DNA from: Acanthaster planci
Taxonomy: Eukaryota > Echinodermata > Asteroidea > Valvatida > Acanthasteridae
NCBI RefSeq assembly: GCF_001949145.1
Contig: NW_019091407.1
Span: 1,290,001 to 1,350,000, forward strand
DNA: 60,000 nt
Direction of reading: 5' to 3'
The stretch's first letter is position 1. Each line of letters begins with the position of its first letter. The notes below the pieces were generated by a model, which was not told the origin of the DNA, did not search any database, and was given only the letters and a program-made list of their open reading frames with translations. The position numbers were made by a program, and so were the translations under genes. Of the stretch, positions 48,301 through 60,000 are shown one piece after another.

Positions 48301-51300
48301 AAAAGTTCGCTAATTTTGGACTTCCCGTTCAAGAGAATTTTATCCATTGATTGAGCACCCGGCCGAAGACAAAATGGCCGTTGAAGTCAGTAACGCACAT
48401 TACATTCAGTTTCTTTTCCAAAACCTGAAAGGAAAAGGGTAACAATTGATCGTCTTTGAGAAAAAGTCTTCTTGTATAAAAGTATAGTAACGTTGGTCGC
48501 TGATTACACTTGCCAATATTGTTCAGTCATTTCATATTTGTTGGAGGGAAAATTAATACTGGCCAGATTTCAACCATTTTTGTGTGTGTGTGATATTTTC
48601 TCCTTCGTATATTTTTTCATTACTCCTTTCAATAGAGGTCCTTTACCTGGGGTTTTTCTCTTACGGTACACCAGTGAAAGTTTCCCAAGCCCGCTCCTGA
48701 AGTTTTGAAAGAGCTTTTTGTCCGCAGTTGGGAGGGTTTGAAATCAGTGAAAAGTCTCTGACAGAACCCCTTCCCCGCCACTTTTTTTTAAAATTATTTC
48801 AAAGAGTACATTCAAGGCACCTGACTGAAGTGCCGCAACGAGGCTGCGCCCATGGTTTTGTATTCACGCCAATAGATTGCTTTGCAAAACTGAACACACT
48901 TGGAGGCTGATTTAGCTTAAAATACCCTCAATATTCATATAGCATTTGGAAACTGTTCATTGAAATCAATTAGAACAACTGATTTGCAAGGTTTGAAAGG
49001 TGTTACGTGGTCACATTTCTCGACGAATGCACCTAACCAGCTATTAATTTGAACAGAAAAGCAGCCTTGTGGATTTGCATATCAGTCAATTTCAAGGTTG
49101 TTTAGAAAATGAGGCAAACCAGTTATCATGATAACATTGTCAACTATGATGCCGTGACGAGGAGAGGTGCAACCGAACCGTTATTTCAGCAAGATAGATG
49201 GCCGGCAAGTGGCGCAGGGTAGGCCTAAGTGTATTCCTGTACTAGTGGTGCACATGTTGCAACGTATAGACACTAGGAAGGTTGCTTCAGTAATTCCATC
49301 GCCTTGCGCTCCTTGTTTACACCACACCGAGGCAAAAAAAGATCGATGCGCGAGAAATGTGTAAGGCAGAAGTCATTTTCGCTGATCTGTTCCTGTCCTT
49401 GCCGGGAGGGGGGACTCAGTGAGGTTAAGAACGCTCATTATTTCAGCCTGTGGCGACTGACTTGATGTGTCTGTTTCGCTATGGAGTCAGCAGGCCACAT
49501 CGCACCGCCAAATAAATGCGCTTACACCTGCTCAAAGTATTCAGCACCTCAACACTGTCACGAGCGTGCACACGCACCGTTTGCCCATTGGACAAATGAG
49601 CGAAAAACGATAAATACAGGTAGATAATCACAAAATGAACTACAATCAATATACCTTGATGATTACCAATTACAGATGTCTAAATAGTTACCATTTGAGA
49701 CACGTGAAACAAGAAATCAACAGGACAGTTACATTATAACAAGTGCCCCACATTTTACAGATGCCCTTGTTTTCGACAGAAAAGTCAATTTATAAATGAT
49801 CTAACTGAACTTCCAGATTAAAATAATGTGACATGACCTAGTGGATTAAAAACAGGTTCGTGCAAATGTCAAAATAAGCTTTTGAAAAGTATTAAACTGC
49901 ATTTTCCGGGAATTGAAAATATTAGCAACCGATATGTAAACACAGCACCAATGCAACATTACTTTATTAAGCAATAATCTTGAAAGTCCGGGACTTCGAA
50001 AGTGTCAGTTGTACTGAAGATCTCTTTAAAATGAACACTGGTCCAAAGCATGTTGTAACTGTGACATTCTTGAGGTAGATCCCGTGGTCGACTGTTCGTG
50101 CCAAACGGAGTGGTACCGCCTCAGTGAGCGTGTCTCCGACGTCAAACTTTCCCGCACCGGATTGGCCCAAAATAGTTCCAGGGCAGAAAGCTTAACCCTA
50201 TTACACCGATAATGGTATCGAGGGAAAAGAAATGTATTGTATGGTAGCACGTTCACGGCACGGCTGAGATTAGCGCTCCGCGCCGTAACGCCCCAAACTT
50301 TGCCTTCACAGGCGAAAAAATACAGCGTCAACACGACACCATATTTGGGCAAATGAACTCCGCAGTGGCACGAAGCTCCTTATCTTTCTGGAACAGCATG
50401 GGTGCCCCTAAGAAGAATTGAATATTTCTTTAACCAGATTCGGGTAAACAACATTTTTTTAATACAAACGACATAGTAGTGAATTAGTTGGTCTGATATG
50501 GTGACATGCAGACCTTGAAATGTTTTGGCAAACTCGACGGAGGACACCAGATGCCAATCACAATTTACGCCGACCAAGGAAGTCGTTTCTAGCTGTTGTT
50601 TGGCAACCATTATAATACTGGGCTGTCAAATAATCAATTTCCTCGATGATGGTCATTTGTGAAGGCCTAAACCATATTCCACGGACTTTCCTGTAGTGGT
50701 TACATATTTTTCTTTAATGCAACAAAATCAAGGACAAACCGCCTACGACTTATAAGTCGATGATCCAACTTCCAAGAAATGAATGAAACAAAGACAAAAC
50801 TTTCCCCCGAAGAATCAAACCAACACTTCGAGGAATCTCTATAATCCTTCATTAAAAATCCAACACCGAAAACTTCGAGACCGTTTTGCAGACTTGTCAC
50901 AGATATTTACCGGGCCTACCCAAAAGCACACACCTCACTCCGGCGGGGGGTTTAACACCGCCCCCTACCAATTCCCAGCCTGCGAACGGTTGGATGGTCA
51001 TGAGCTCGTGGGCTGCAATCAGTGAGGAAACATCTGGAGTCTCTGGCCAGATAACCTGGGTAAGCTGAGCCTTGTTGAGAACCCACCTCCCCCACGATAT
51101 TCCGGGTTCAAAGTATACAGCCCTTCTGCCTGGGTTGGACAGCAGGGTACAGCACGGCGATGACGGAACAGAATTTCAGAGTTAAATGGTTCTTCTGTGA
51201 GGTCCGAAAGTGAGGCTTGAATATAAAAAACCCAAATCCTCCGAAGATAGTCACGTTCTCGCTTTTTGATAGAGTTAGACTGTAACGTCAGAATGACTAG

Positions 51301-52697
51301 CCCGAAATTTAAAAAAAAGAGAAAAAAATGAAGCTTATTTAGAACCTATAGCTAACACCACGAAACATCTCGTGCTATTTAAATTTTGGCACTCAACTTC
51401 AAAACCTATCAAACTAGTAGGGTTTTATGAATTGCATTATGAAAGGCTGAACCGTTGGAGGAATCGTACAGCAAAATAATGAAAACAGATTTAATAAGTT
51501 CCACTTAATACAGATCTCCCTATAGTTCCAAAGCCCAAGAAAGAATGGATTTTATCACTAAACTCGAGTTCTCGTGAACTGACTCACACGTGCACAAGAA
51601 CAACATTTACGAGCAAATAATAAAGAATGATTTCCTTGCTTCTGTCAGTACTTCCAGCTATATTTGATGATGGTTTGATGGTGAGTAACTCTTAGTACTA
51701 GTAGTCAGGATCGCACGTTTAACAAATGTACATGTACATGTCGTATGGGGGGGCTTTGTTGTTCTTTCCTGACATTTCGCTCACCTTCGTGAAACCACTG
51801 CGCGTGCTCAGGCGTTTATAGCTGCATCGTAGTTTACGTCGTTGTATGTTCCCCGTTTAACTGACGGCAGTGAAACTGTGACCCTAGTGAGGTCACGAAA
51901 GCGAGTGATAACGTCATTGTCTTTTTGCTGCCGTATCGACAGCGATTACATAATTCGGAAGTACTTAATGCAAACACTCCGTTCACCCCAGTCATACATT
52001 GAGGACACTGTTTATTTTTGGTCTCGTCTCCAGCTGTCGCGTGTCCTCCCCTTGAGGCTCGCAGTCGGACCAGCCGCAGGCACGCTATGGGGTTCGGCAC
52101 GGGCAGGGCAGTTAGTCATGAAGGTCGACTGGACATTCCTCACAGTGTCTGGCCTTAGGAAATGACCACTAGGGTCTAATAAGCCTGGTCACGCGAGAGT
52201 GACAGCTGGTATGGCGGTCTTGGCGAAAGAATTTCTATGAGCTGAGAAAGGAATGCCCGGGAGGGATGAAGAATGGCTGGATCGTTTGGCCCAAACCACG
52301 TTGTGATTGATGTCACCTTTTATGTCCGTTATTGTGGCACATGTACATGTATCTCAAAGAGGGACACTCTCATGGTGAGGCCCAACAAGTCTTCTAAAAT
52401 TGCAAAACCACGACCAAACAAACTCGGAGGTGCGGACACGTCTGTTTTTCCCTGCTTGCGCGGTTTGCAAATCTGTGAGGTCGGTACCGTCGCACGGGAG
52501 CTCCCCTCCCGATCCCCTACCCAGCGCGCCGTCGAAGAGTATGGTAGCTACTAAAGACGATGGAGAGGTGATGAAAGCAAGACAGCGCGGTCAGTCTGAC
52601 CATGGTCTGGCAGCGCCGGCCAGGCTGTAGAATGAATTAGAGCTAAACCGTCCACGCGACGCACACTGTTGTTCTCGCCTCTCACACCCCATCCGGC
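45348..52697. other. Upstream intergenic region, middle part; nothing recognised
   Basis: AT-rich sequence on both strands with frequent stops and only short open frames. No domain, RNA gene or clear mobile element was recognised. A (CA)-rich tract lies near 46770-46793. Confidence 0.45.
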
Positions 52698-52742
52698 AAA
52701 AAAACAAAAAACAAAACAAAAACAAACAAACAAACAAACAAC
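52698..52742. repeat. (AAAC)n-rich simple repeat
   Basis: An imperfect AAAAC/AAAC tract followed directly by a C run. Confidence 0.9.
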
Positions 52743-54325
52743 CCCCCCCAAAAAATACGATCCAGTCTTTGGCCCAATATCCTCCAAGAATGTCACATCA
52801 CAATAAGTTCTTTCGCTAACACATTTGGAAAATGTACGTTATTCTGTTTTGGAGAAACATGGTATTTTTGTTCGGTAGATTTCATGCACAACCACAGTAT
52901 ACGTACATGTACAACTACATGCACAGTGCTTGCATTTTGAGTGCCAAAAGGTAGCCCTCAACCTACTTGTCGAGCTGAGGTGAAGAGGTCCACAACTTAA
53001 CGATAGTACCAGAATATTAGAGGGGCACGTAAACAGGGAGACGATGTGCCAGAAAAAGATCGAACTCCGCCCCTGGTCAACTTCTGACCACCATGTCTGA
53101 CTCTCGATGACATTTGTTCATAACGTCAAGTCAACCGTTATGGAGAAAATTGCGGTGGCTGCTTATGGTGAAATTCGACTGGGCAATCTTCCAAACGACT
53201 AACGGTCTCGTTGACATATTTTCAACATCTATCAACTGTCTGGATCTACCTTGCTGAATCTTTATAAACAAATGCAAGCCTTATGACATTTCCCAGAGTA
53301 TCACCTAGTTTGTTTTATTTAATGTCAAATGGACAAGACAGACGCGGATGCTGGAGACCATGAGGACCTGCAGCCTGTGAGTTCACAGTTTGAACCAACA
53401 GCAAAGAGTTAAAAGCCATCAACTCTCAAGTGTTGAACTTTCCAAAATTGAAGTTTCTCAAGACGTGAGAAAGCAATAAGTATTCGAGTAGGCCTGTCTA
53501 AAACCTGTGACTTCAAAGGGAGTTTTAAGAAGAAAAAATGTGTGATCACATAATTATGAGAAGATGTTTGTCCCTTTAAGGTATTGAGTATCGGTGTTTC
53601 CGTATAGTGATGGTCCAGAACAACTGTAATTTTAAAAAACAGTCAACGTGTTCAACAACAACGCGAATTGTCCAAAACGATTCTAAACATCAGCCTTCTC
53701 AATATGGCCACCTTGAAACATTTTAGCCCCTCGGGTCATGATGGCAGGCCAAGTCCACAAAGTGGTTTACCAGGTGTAAAATGGCACAACATTTTAAGGA
53801 TGACAATTTTATTCCCGGACCGTTCTCAAAATTACACATTCTCACGCCCCCCATCTGCAAGATTGATGATTACGGATAACGGGCGGGGAACTCTCCCAAC
53901 CTCCGGCAGATGTCCTATGGGACCCCACATCTGTTGGCAGTATCAAACCGTTTATTGTTTACCCCGAATGGACAACCTCATCCAAACTTGTGTTGCAAAA
54001 CTTTTATTTTCAATCCCTGTCTGCTGACAATAATGGGAATGGAAACAAATCCCAACTCTTCCTGATGGGCTCGCCATCTGCAGACTGGGAATGGGACGAC
54101 GTGAATACCGGAATGCAAACAATGATATGCCCTATTATATAGGAAGTGAACTGCAGAGGTTTTCTGAATCGATTACCGGTGAATAGGTGGTTATTCGATT
54201 GTGCTGAGACCGCAAACAAGAAGGTTGGTTATGAAAAGCAGAGGGTCTGATCTGATGTCATAACCATTTGGTACAGTAACTCAATCTTTGAAAACGCATT
54301 TGGCTAAAAAAAATGTTGCGCAAGT

Positions 54326-54400
54326 ACAAGTCTGTATTTCGTAGTTTTTTTTTTTTTTAGCATAGACAAGTCTGTATTTCGTATGGGTTTCTTAGCGTAG
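54326..54400. repeat. Tandem duplication of about 38 bp
   Basis: ACAAGTCTGTATTTCGTA followed by a T-rich stretch and AGCRTAG occurs at 54326-54365 and 54366-54400. The first copy has a long T run. Confidence 0.85.
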
Positions 54401-57400
54401 ACACAGAATACATAATTTTAGAAAGAAAATGATTCGAATTCCTTATTTCAGCAAGATCGTCATTAAAATCCCGAACCGTTGATAATGGCCCCCGGCTCCC
54501 TGCCTGACTTAACACAAGCGACATTCATAAAGCGGAGAGATATATGCCCACAACATGTACAGTACATCAGACCACAAAGTGCAAGTGAAATAATATCCGA
54601 ATACAAACCCCAAAGAAAGACAAACTGATCACATCACTGATCGGTAGAATATGTATTTACATTACTTGTTTCAGAAAGAACGCATTTTGTTTCAAGCAAA
54701 GCACAGCCCAGATTTCACAAAAAGGCGACAAGAACATACAAATTGCAAGGCCAGGTAAAATCGCGGGATCTGACAACCATTCATCTATTCCTGCAGTTTC
54801 CACAGTTTATATTAATTTTTAAGTACATATGGCCCCGTTGCGACACTGAAAAACCCTCACGCCATATTCATACAACGTTTAGGCATGTTCAGCCACTGCG
54901 CTTGCTGTGCAATTCAGTAACACGAGAGGGTTGTCATAAAACAGCAAGGCCCCAGTCTAGTTTACCGTATCCAGCACAGCTCGCCTAAATAAAACTGACA
55001 ATACCACTACAACAAGAACAGGTGGGGGTGCCTGAGAATATTTGCGTCCAGTTTTCTCAGGCATTCGATTTCGCTGTTTGAAGAACTAAGGACTTAGGCC
55101 TGTACATGGAGGATACCTGGGGAAGGCAAGAAAATACATCATGTTGTAAAAAACCGGGTCTTTACTTCTTCAGTTGTCGTCTAATTTAATTTGGCAATTT
55201 AACAAGCTTCGCTGCCCGTAAACCCAAAGTAATAACTATCAACGACAGGAAATAGAAAGATTTACTGTTCTTCATTAGCTTGGATTAAAAATAAAAATGT
55301 TTCTAGTGCAGGGGTCAAACTGCGCTTTGATGGAAGCGGCAGTTTCCGCATGTCGACATTTGGTTTAAATGAAGGCGTGATTAACGTGGTGGTAGCTCGT
55401 GCTGGCTGTCACGGAATTGAATTTTGTGTATCTTAACAGTGCAGTCATTTTCGGAAGGACCCACAAATTAACAGTACAAAAACAACCTACAGTGTTGAGT
55501 TGGCTTCACTCCAGCCATACATGTGGCCAAGGTGCAAGTTTGACGCTACGGTTTATTGTGCATGAAATATGTTAATAAATATGTTAACATGATTCTTATG
55601 AAATAGAATGGCACCACGCGCAAGAATATTTTCATTCGATCAAACAAACATCACGATGTTATTAAGCACTGTGATCGTGAATGCTTCGGTCTGTTCTCCC
55701 CGAGCGACCTAGTTTTCCCAGTCCTGTCTCAACTATGCTGCGTCAGCACACTTTATGTACAGATCTTTTGGCACTGGGGGGCCTATCGACACACCGTGCA
55801 GCGGACTGGTCCCTAGCTGTTATTGCACTCAGAAGGTCCCCAGTGCCTGTTGACATGTCCTCAGGTAGGCACGGCTGCGCCACAACATGAATGTTGTCCC
55901 AACTGGTTCCCGGCCGCAGTTCGGTCAGCCAACGTGAGCAAAAGATCTAATTACCAGTGGCTGTCAACCGGACTAGGCTGCCCAGGCAACGGGGAACCTA
56001 GATCTGGGTCCAAGGACAGGGCAGACAAGACAGTCCCAACCTCAGCGTGAAATTGAACTTCGAAGTATTTTGGAATCATCTCCGATGTCAGGGTGATATA
56101 TAGAAGGTCCTGGCTCCACTGCGCCAAAATGTCAGAAGGAATGATAGAACCTCATTCGCACAAGGCCCTCTTGGCTTGACTTTCGATCAACATACGACGC
56201 ACATTACTCTGTCAACATTTATAACGTGTTGTTAGCCCCTCACAGACTGTATGGCCTTTGAAGCTCGTGTTTTCCCCCCGACGTCCAACTTCTGAAAAGC
56301 TCAACATCTACTTTCGATTCAAAAGTAGACCCTGAGAGCAAATGCTACGCACACTAAAATACGATCAGCTACCAAGAGTAAATTAAATCAAAAACAAGTT
56401 CGAGTCCTGTGCTTAGCAAGAATGTTCTGGTTGATCCACAGCAGCCAAAGCTATTCGAAGGAGGAGTCCATAAAATAAAAACGTCAATAAGAACAGCCGC
56501 TTTAAGTTTTGCCTGAAGTGCCCCTTGATATCAGCGGGTAGCCAACTGCATTATTATAAAGCCACAGGAATTGCTGTCCGTTCACCCGGGAAATAAACAA
56601 GACGACGTGTTTTTTTCAATATCCATTCAAGGACATTTTGTGGGACAGGAAAAGAAAACTATGTCTGCGCTCAAGACCTGCAATTTCGCAAGTGTTGTAA
56701 AGGTCCACGTCACGCACAAACGAATTTCGCATCAGAGTAGGCCTACACGTGAAAGTATTCTGTACCAATGACAATTTTGTTAGAGTCAGAACAAACATGA
56801 CGTTTCTCTATGTCAGGCATCTCAACAGAAAATGGAAAAAGTTTTAAAATGAGTGACAAATTAACTCTATTCGTTTTCAATTAGGGACAAGGCGTGAAGA
56901 TGAAATGATACAGATGGCGTCTATATTGGAGACGCCTAATACAATGTAGAGTGTTCTAAACTGTCTGGTCCCATTGTCCATGAAACGATAGAGGTATTTC
57001 TCATTGAAATATAAAAAACTTTACACAGGGGAATGTTTTACAGTCTCTAGAATACATTTGAAAGATAAAGACGTTGGTAACTACATGTAATGTCAATAGC
57101 GAACCTTCATCAACTTTACTTAGACAAACTAAACTGGACGTTTTTTTCTTAGGGGAATTTTCCCCAAAACGTTCAGCGGTTGTCTCCCTAAAAGAAACGA
57201 AACCATCCTCGGAATTAACATGTCATCATCTTGTCCATAGGAATGTTTTCATTATTTCAAACTGAACTCAAGCTTCAATGTAAACATGTCCCCCGTCCTT
57301 ATCGATGCTCAACACGGTTTCCTACCTGCAGCTCACCCGTTGTTCCCTTGAGGCTTCAAGGAACGAGAGTGTTCCGCATTTATAAGCCTCTCTTCGCATG

Positions 57401-57699
57401 AAGACTTACACTGAGCTGATTCGCTGAAACGTTTGCCCGGGTCTTGCATGGGCATACAGGCGCGACATGACTGATGCTGTGGATGTCCGATTAGTTCATG
57501 TCCGCCTGCGTCACTGGTCACCCGTGGGCACAAAAACAGGACGGTACTCGATAGCACCAAGAATGGTTTTGTTTTTTGAGAAGGCAAGATTTCAGGAAGA
57601 AGCTTACCATACAACTGGGACTTCTTTCTCCCATACATTACTGAAAAATGAAGAATGCAAACATCAACAATATCGTAGTAGCAGAACACTGTAAAAACC

Positions 57700-58010
57700 A
57701 ACACCCATTATAAACGCGTCTTTGCGTTAATTATAAACATATAACCGTTTAAAAATAAACACCTTTTAGGAAATAAATGTGTTCTGGCGTTCAGAAGGTG
57801 TTCACCGATAAACATGTTTTGTGTTGTTATGAACACCAAAATGTGTCACTGTGTCTAAACGTATTAACACATCAACATATATTTGTTGAAGAAGTTAACA
57901 CCACAACGTGTTTAGCTTTGGATTTACACCAAAAACCTTCATAAAGCTTTAGCAGGAAAGCATTTAAAAGGCGTTTAACACTTGTTTTGACAGTGTACAG
58001 CCTTAACATC
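57700..58010. repeat. Degenerate AACAC/GTGTT-rich repeat
   Basis: The short motif AACACC or AACACY and its complement GTGTT recur at least ten times in both orientations (for example AACACCTTTT, GTGTTCTGGCGTT, GAACACCAAAATGTG, TTAACACCACAACGTG, TTTAACACTTG). No unit length is constant. Confidence 0.65.
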
Positions 58011-60000
58011 GATGACCACGTCGACCACTGACAACTTACAACAACCAGCCGCAAAAAAAAACAAAAAAACGACGACTTGGACATAAAAACAGCAACAAGA
58101 GCAGCAACAAACAAAATACCGTAACATCCGACAAAACGTGCGTTATCTTCATAACTTCTTCCTGAATCCATGTATTGAAACCTGCCAAACCTTTACCCGA
58201 CTGCCGGGGGTTTATTATTAAATTGAGGGGGTGGTACTATATAATACAAGGGGAACAACAGGACGATTGCATTACCATCTAACGAGATGTACCGTCATGG
58301 TTGTGTTGCTTAAAAAACACAAACAACATACAGAACAACACTTCTATGAAAACGTCAAGGAAATTCACGTGAAGCCAGCCCGTTTCTTCCATCCCGAGTT
58401 TATGTAAATCTGATACAAAACAATCGTCTCAAAGTCCTTGACGTCACCAAGACATGTACAAAAACGTCATCACCGTCGAAATATTACCCCCCCCCTATTT
58501 CTGATGCAAAGTCACTTTGGAATTAGGACTTCAGTCAAAAAAAATCTTTCAAACTATCCCAGTGTGAAAAGGGAGTACCCAAAGTTCAAGTTAAGGTTAT
58601 GGCTTGACCGATCTTGAGTAACAGAGTCGAATTCGATTGAAATGTAAGACTGTTTCAATTATCGCTTACTGCAGTACTCTTTGTCATATGATTGCTAATG
58701 ATGAGGGAAGAGCTTTTAACAAGAAAGAAGCTCCAAGTATTAAGATAAGGGCATGAGGATTAGGAACGAGGAAGTCACAGCCGGTTATCAACCTTGCTAC
58801 GAGGTGCTCCTATTTTCTGTCGTTAGGGAAAGGTAAGGGGAAAGGAAACCCCATAAATATTTTCTTTACAACTTTTATGAACCCTGACAAAGTTCTGGCA
58901 TTTTTGACATTGTCCAATAGTGTGCCTAAAGCACCCAGGAAAGAACAGATCCAGACCCTTGTTGCTTACTGAGGCTATACGTCTTTCACTGAACTCGCAT
59001 TTTGGAAGAGAAGCACTCGCGAAGGAGGGACATCCACGCTCAGAAATATGTACCTTCCTTGTTGTGACTATAGAGCAAGGAACTGTTTATGCTTTGAACA
59101 ACGAGGCTGTTGGCTTCTTCCCTGAGCAAGTGAGTAAATTAGTCTTCCGTAATTTGCTAAACTTCCCTTGCGTGCATAGCTCATGCATCTCACATGCTGC
59201 AGGCCGGCCAGAGCACTGCCCGAATACCCTACGTACCAGTCGAACCGACCGTCCGACCATGCACACATGCCGTGCTGGCCCTACGACCAGCGCGAGCTTC
59301 CAACAGACTCAAACCACGCAAGCAATTTTACCTCGTGTGGCTTATATGCACAGTGTTCGGACCATTTCATCAGATAGGGCGGTACGGCGTGAGTGGGCAA
59401 GCAAGGGAATAGAAGGTTTACTTGCTCACGTCACTCGGGGAACGAGCACCTTGGTTAAGGCCATTACCTTTGTGAACCCCCGCTCAGAATTTGGCGTACG
59501 CATGACACGAACTGTGCAAACCCATTGGGTGCCCTCCCCTAGAAAATGAGGTCCCTAAGTGCCCCCTTTCAAACTGGACAATGGTTACCAGACTACAAAG
59601 TCTTAATTAATAATCTAGGATGTGGCTAAATGCGCACGCGGTCCGTCTGATCAGGTTGTGTGGATTGACAGACTCTCTTCCTGCATAATTAATTACGTTA
59701 ATATTCACCTAATTAGAGGCTATCCTAACACAAGGCTAACACGATGCGAACCCCTCACACATCCCTAACGCGCCAAAACTTTCCAGAAACTTCACACATT
59801 GACCGCATTGCTTGGAGAAGCCCAGAGATTTTGGGAGGAATTACCGTGATGGCTAGGCAACAGACACGTACAGTACTTGAAACAATTAAGGCATCGTGGG
59901 CATGACGTCGAGGTATAACGTCTGCTCGGGATCTTGATAAGGTCAAACAAGCTGTAGTTGTTACGGAGGATGAGACTACTCAGGTCCAGAGGGATGGACC

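Larger units (their letters stand above)
52743..60000. other. Upstream intergenic region, last part
   Basis: No gene was recognised. The longest open frame is 209 codons at 58920-59549 on the plus strand (MCLKHPGKNRSRPLLL...). It lacks a known motif and shares its span with three other open frames, which suggests chance in a GC-richer patch. Repeats at 54326 and 57700 are listed separately. Confidence 0.45.

Noticed and set aside
58920-59549. 209-codon open frame on the plus strand
   Set aside because: Composition-driven: several frames are open together here, with no recognisable protein.

Overview
The window is animal (eukaryotic) genomic DNA, not microbial. It has split genes with short GT-AG bounded exons, long AT-rich introns, microsatellites and palindromic repeat debris. 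The palindromes TACATGTA and TAGGCCTA are frequent, and the main gene is a deuterostome-type thrombospondin. Together these suggest a marine invertebrate deuterostome. My guess is an echinoderm, perhaps a sea star, but amphioxus or a hemichordate cannot be excluded from the sequence alone.

Two genes can be read with confidence, both on the minus strand. (1) Positions 645-4544 carry the first three coding exons of a PPPDE-family isopeptidase, DESI2. The rest, including the catalytic-Cys exon, lies beyond the left edge of the window. (2) Positions 16.6-40.0 kb carry a complete or nearly complete subgroup-A thrombospondin (THBS1/THBS2 type). I read 23 coding exons whose phases join without a break into 1275 codons. 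In order they give: signal peptide, TSPN/laminin-G domain, a long Ser/Asn/Pro/Gly-rich linker, a CxxxC-headed short coiled coil, VWC, three TSP type 1 repeats, three EGF-like modules, the calcium-binding type 3 wire with a conserved RGD, and the L-type-lectin-like C-terminal globe. A 5'UTR exon with an upstream TATA box, and a tiny terminal exon encoding one Glu and the stop, are proposed.

Layout: 1-4.6 kb DESI2; 4.6-16.6 kb intergenic or unknown, holding a GGGTCCGAG minisatellite, a decayed DIRS-like tyrosine recombinase (10.57-11.17 kb) and paired GTTTCAGAC palindromic elements; 16.6-40.0 kb thrombospondin, with MITE-like elements in its introns; 40.05-60 kb with no gene that I recognise, only simple repeats, short duplications and unremarkable open frames.

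The two genes have no evident functional link. DESI2 is an intracellular ubiquitin/SUMO isopeptidase, while the thrombospondin is a secreted, calcium-loaded matricellular oligomer. The most interesting biology is in the thrombospondin. Several motifs that define vertebrate TSP1 pharmacology (RFK, WSxW in repeat 2, the VVM peptides, the free C-terminal thiol) are absent or altered, while RGD and the trimerisation cysteines are kept. No new multi-gene system was found.
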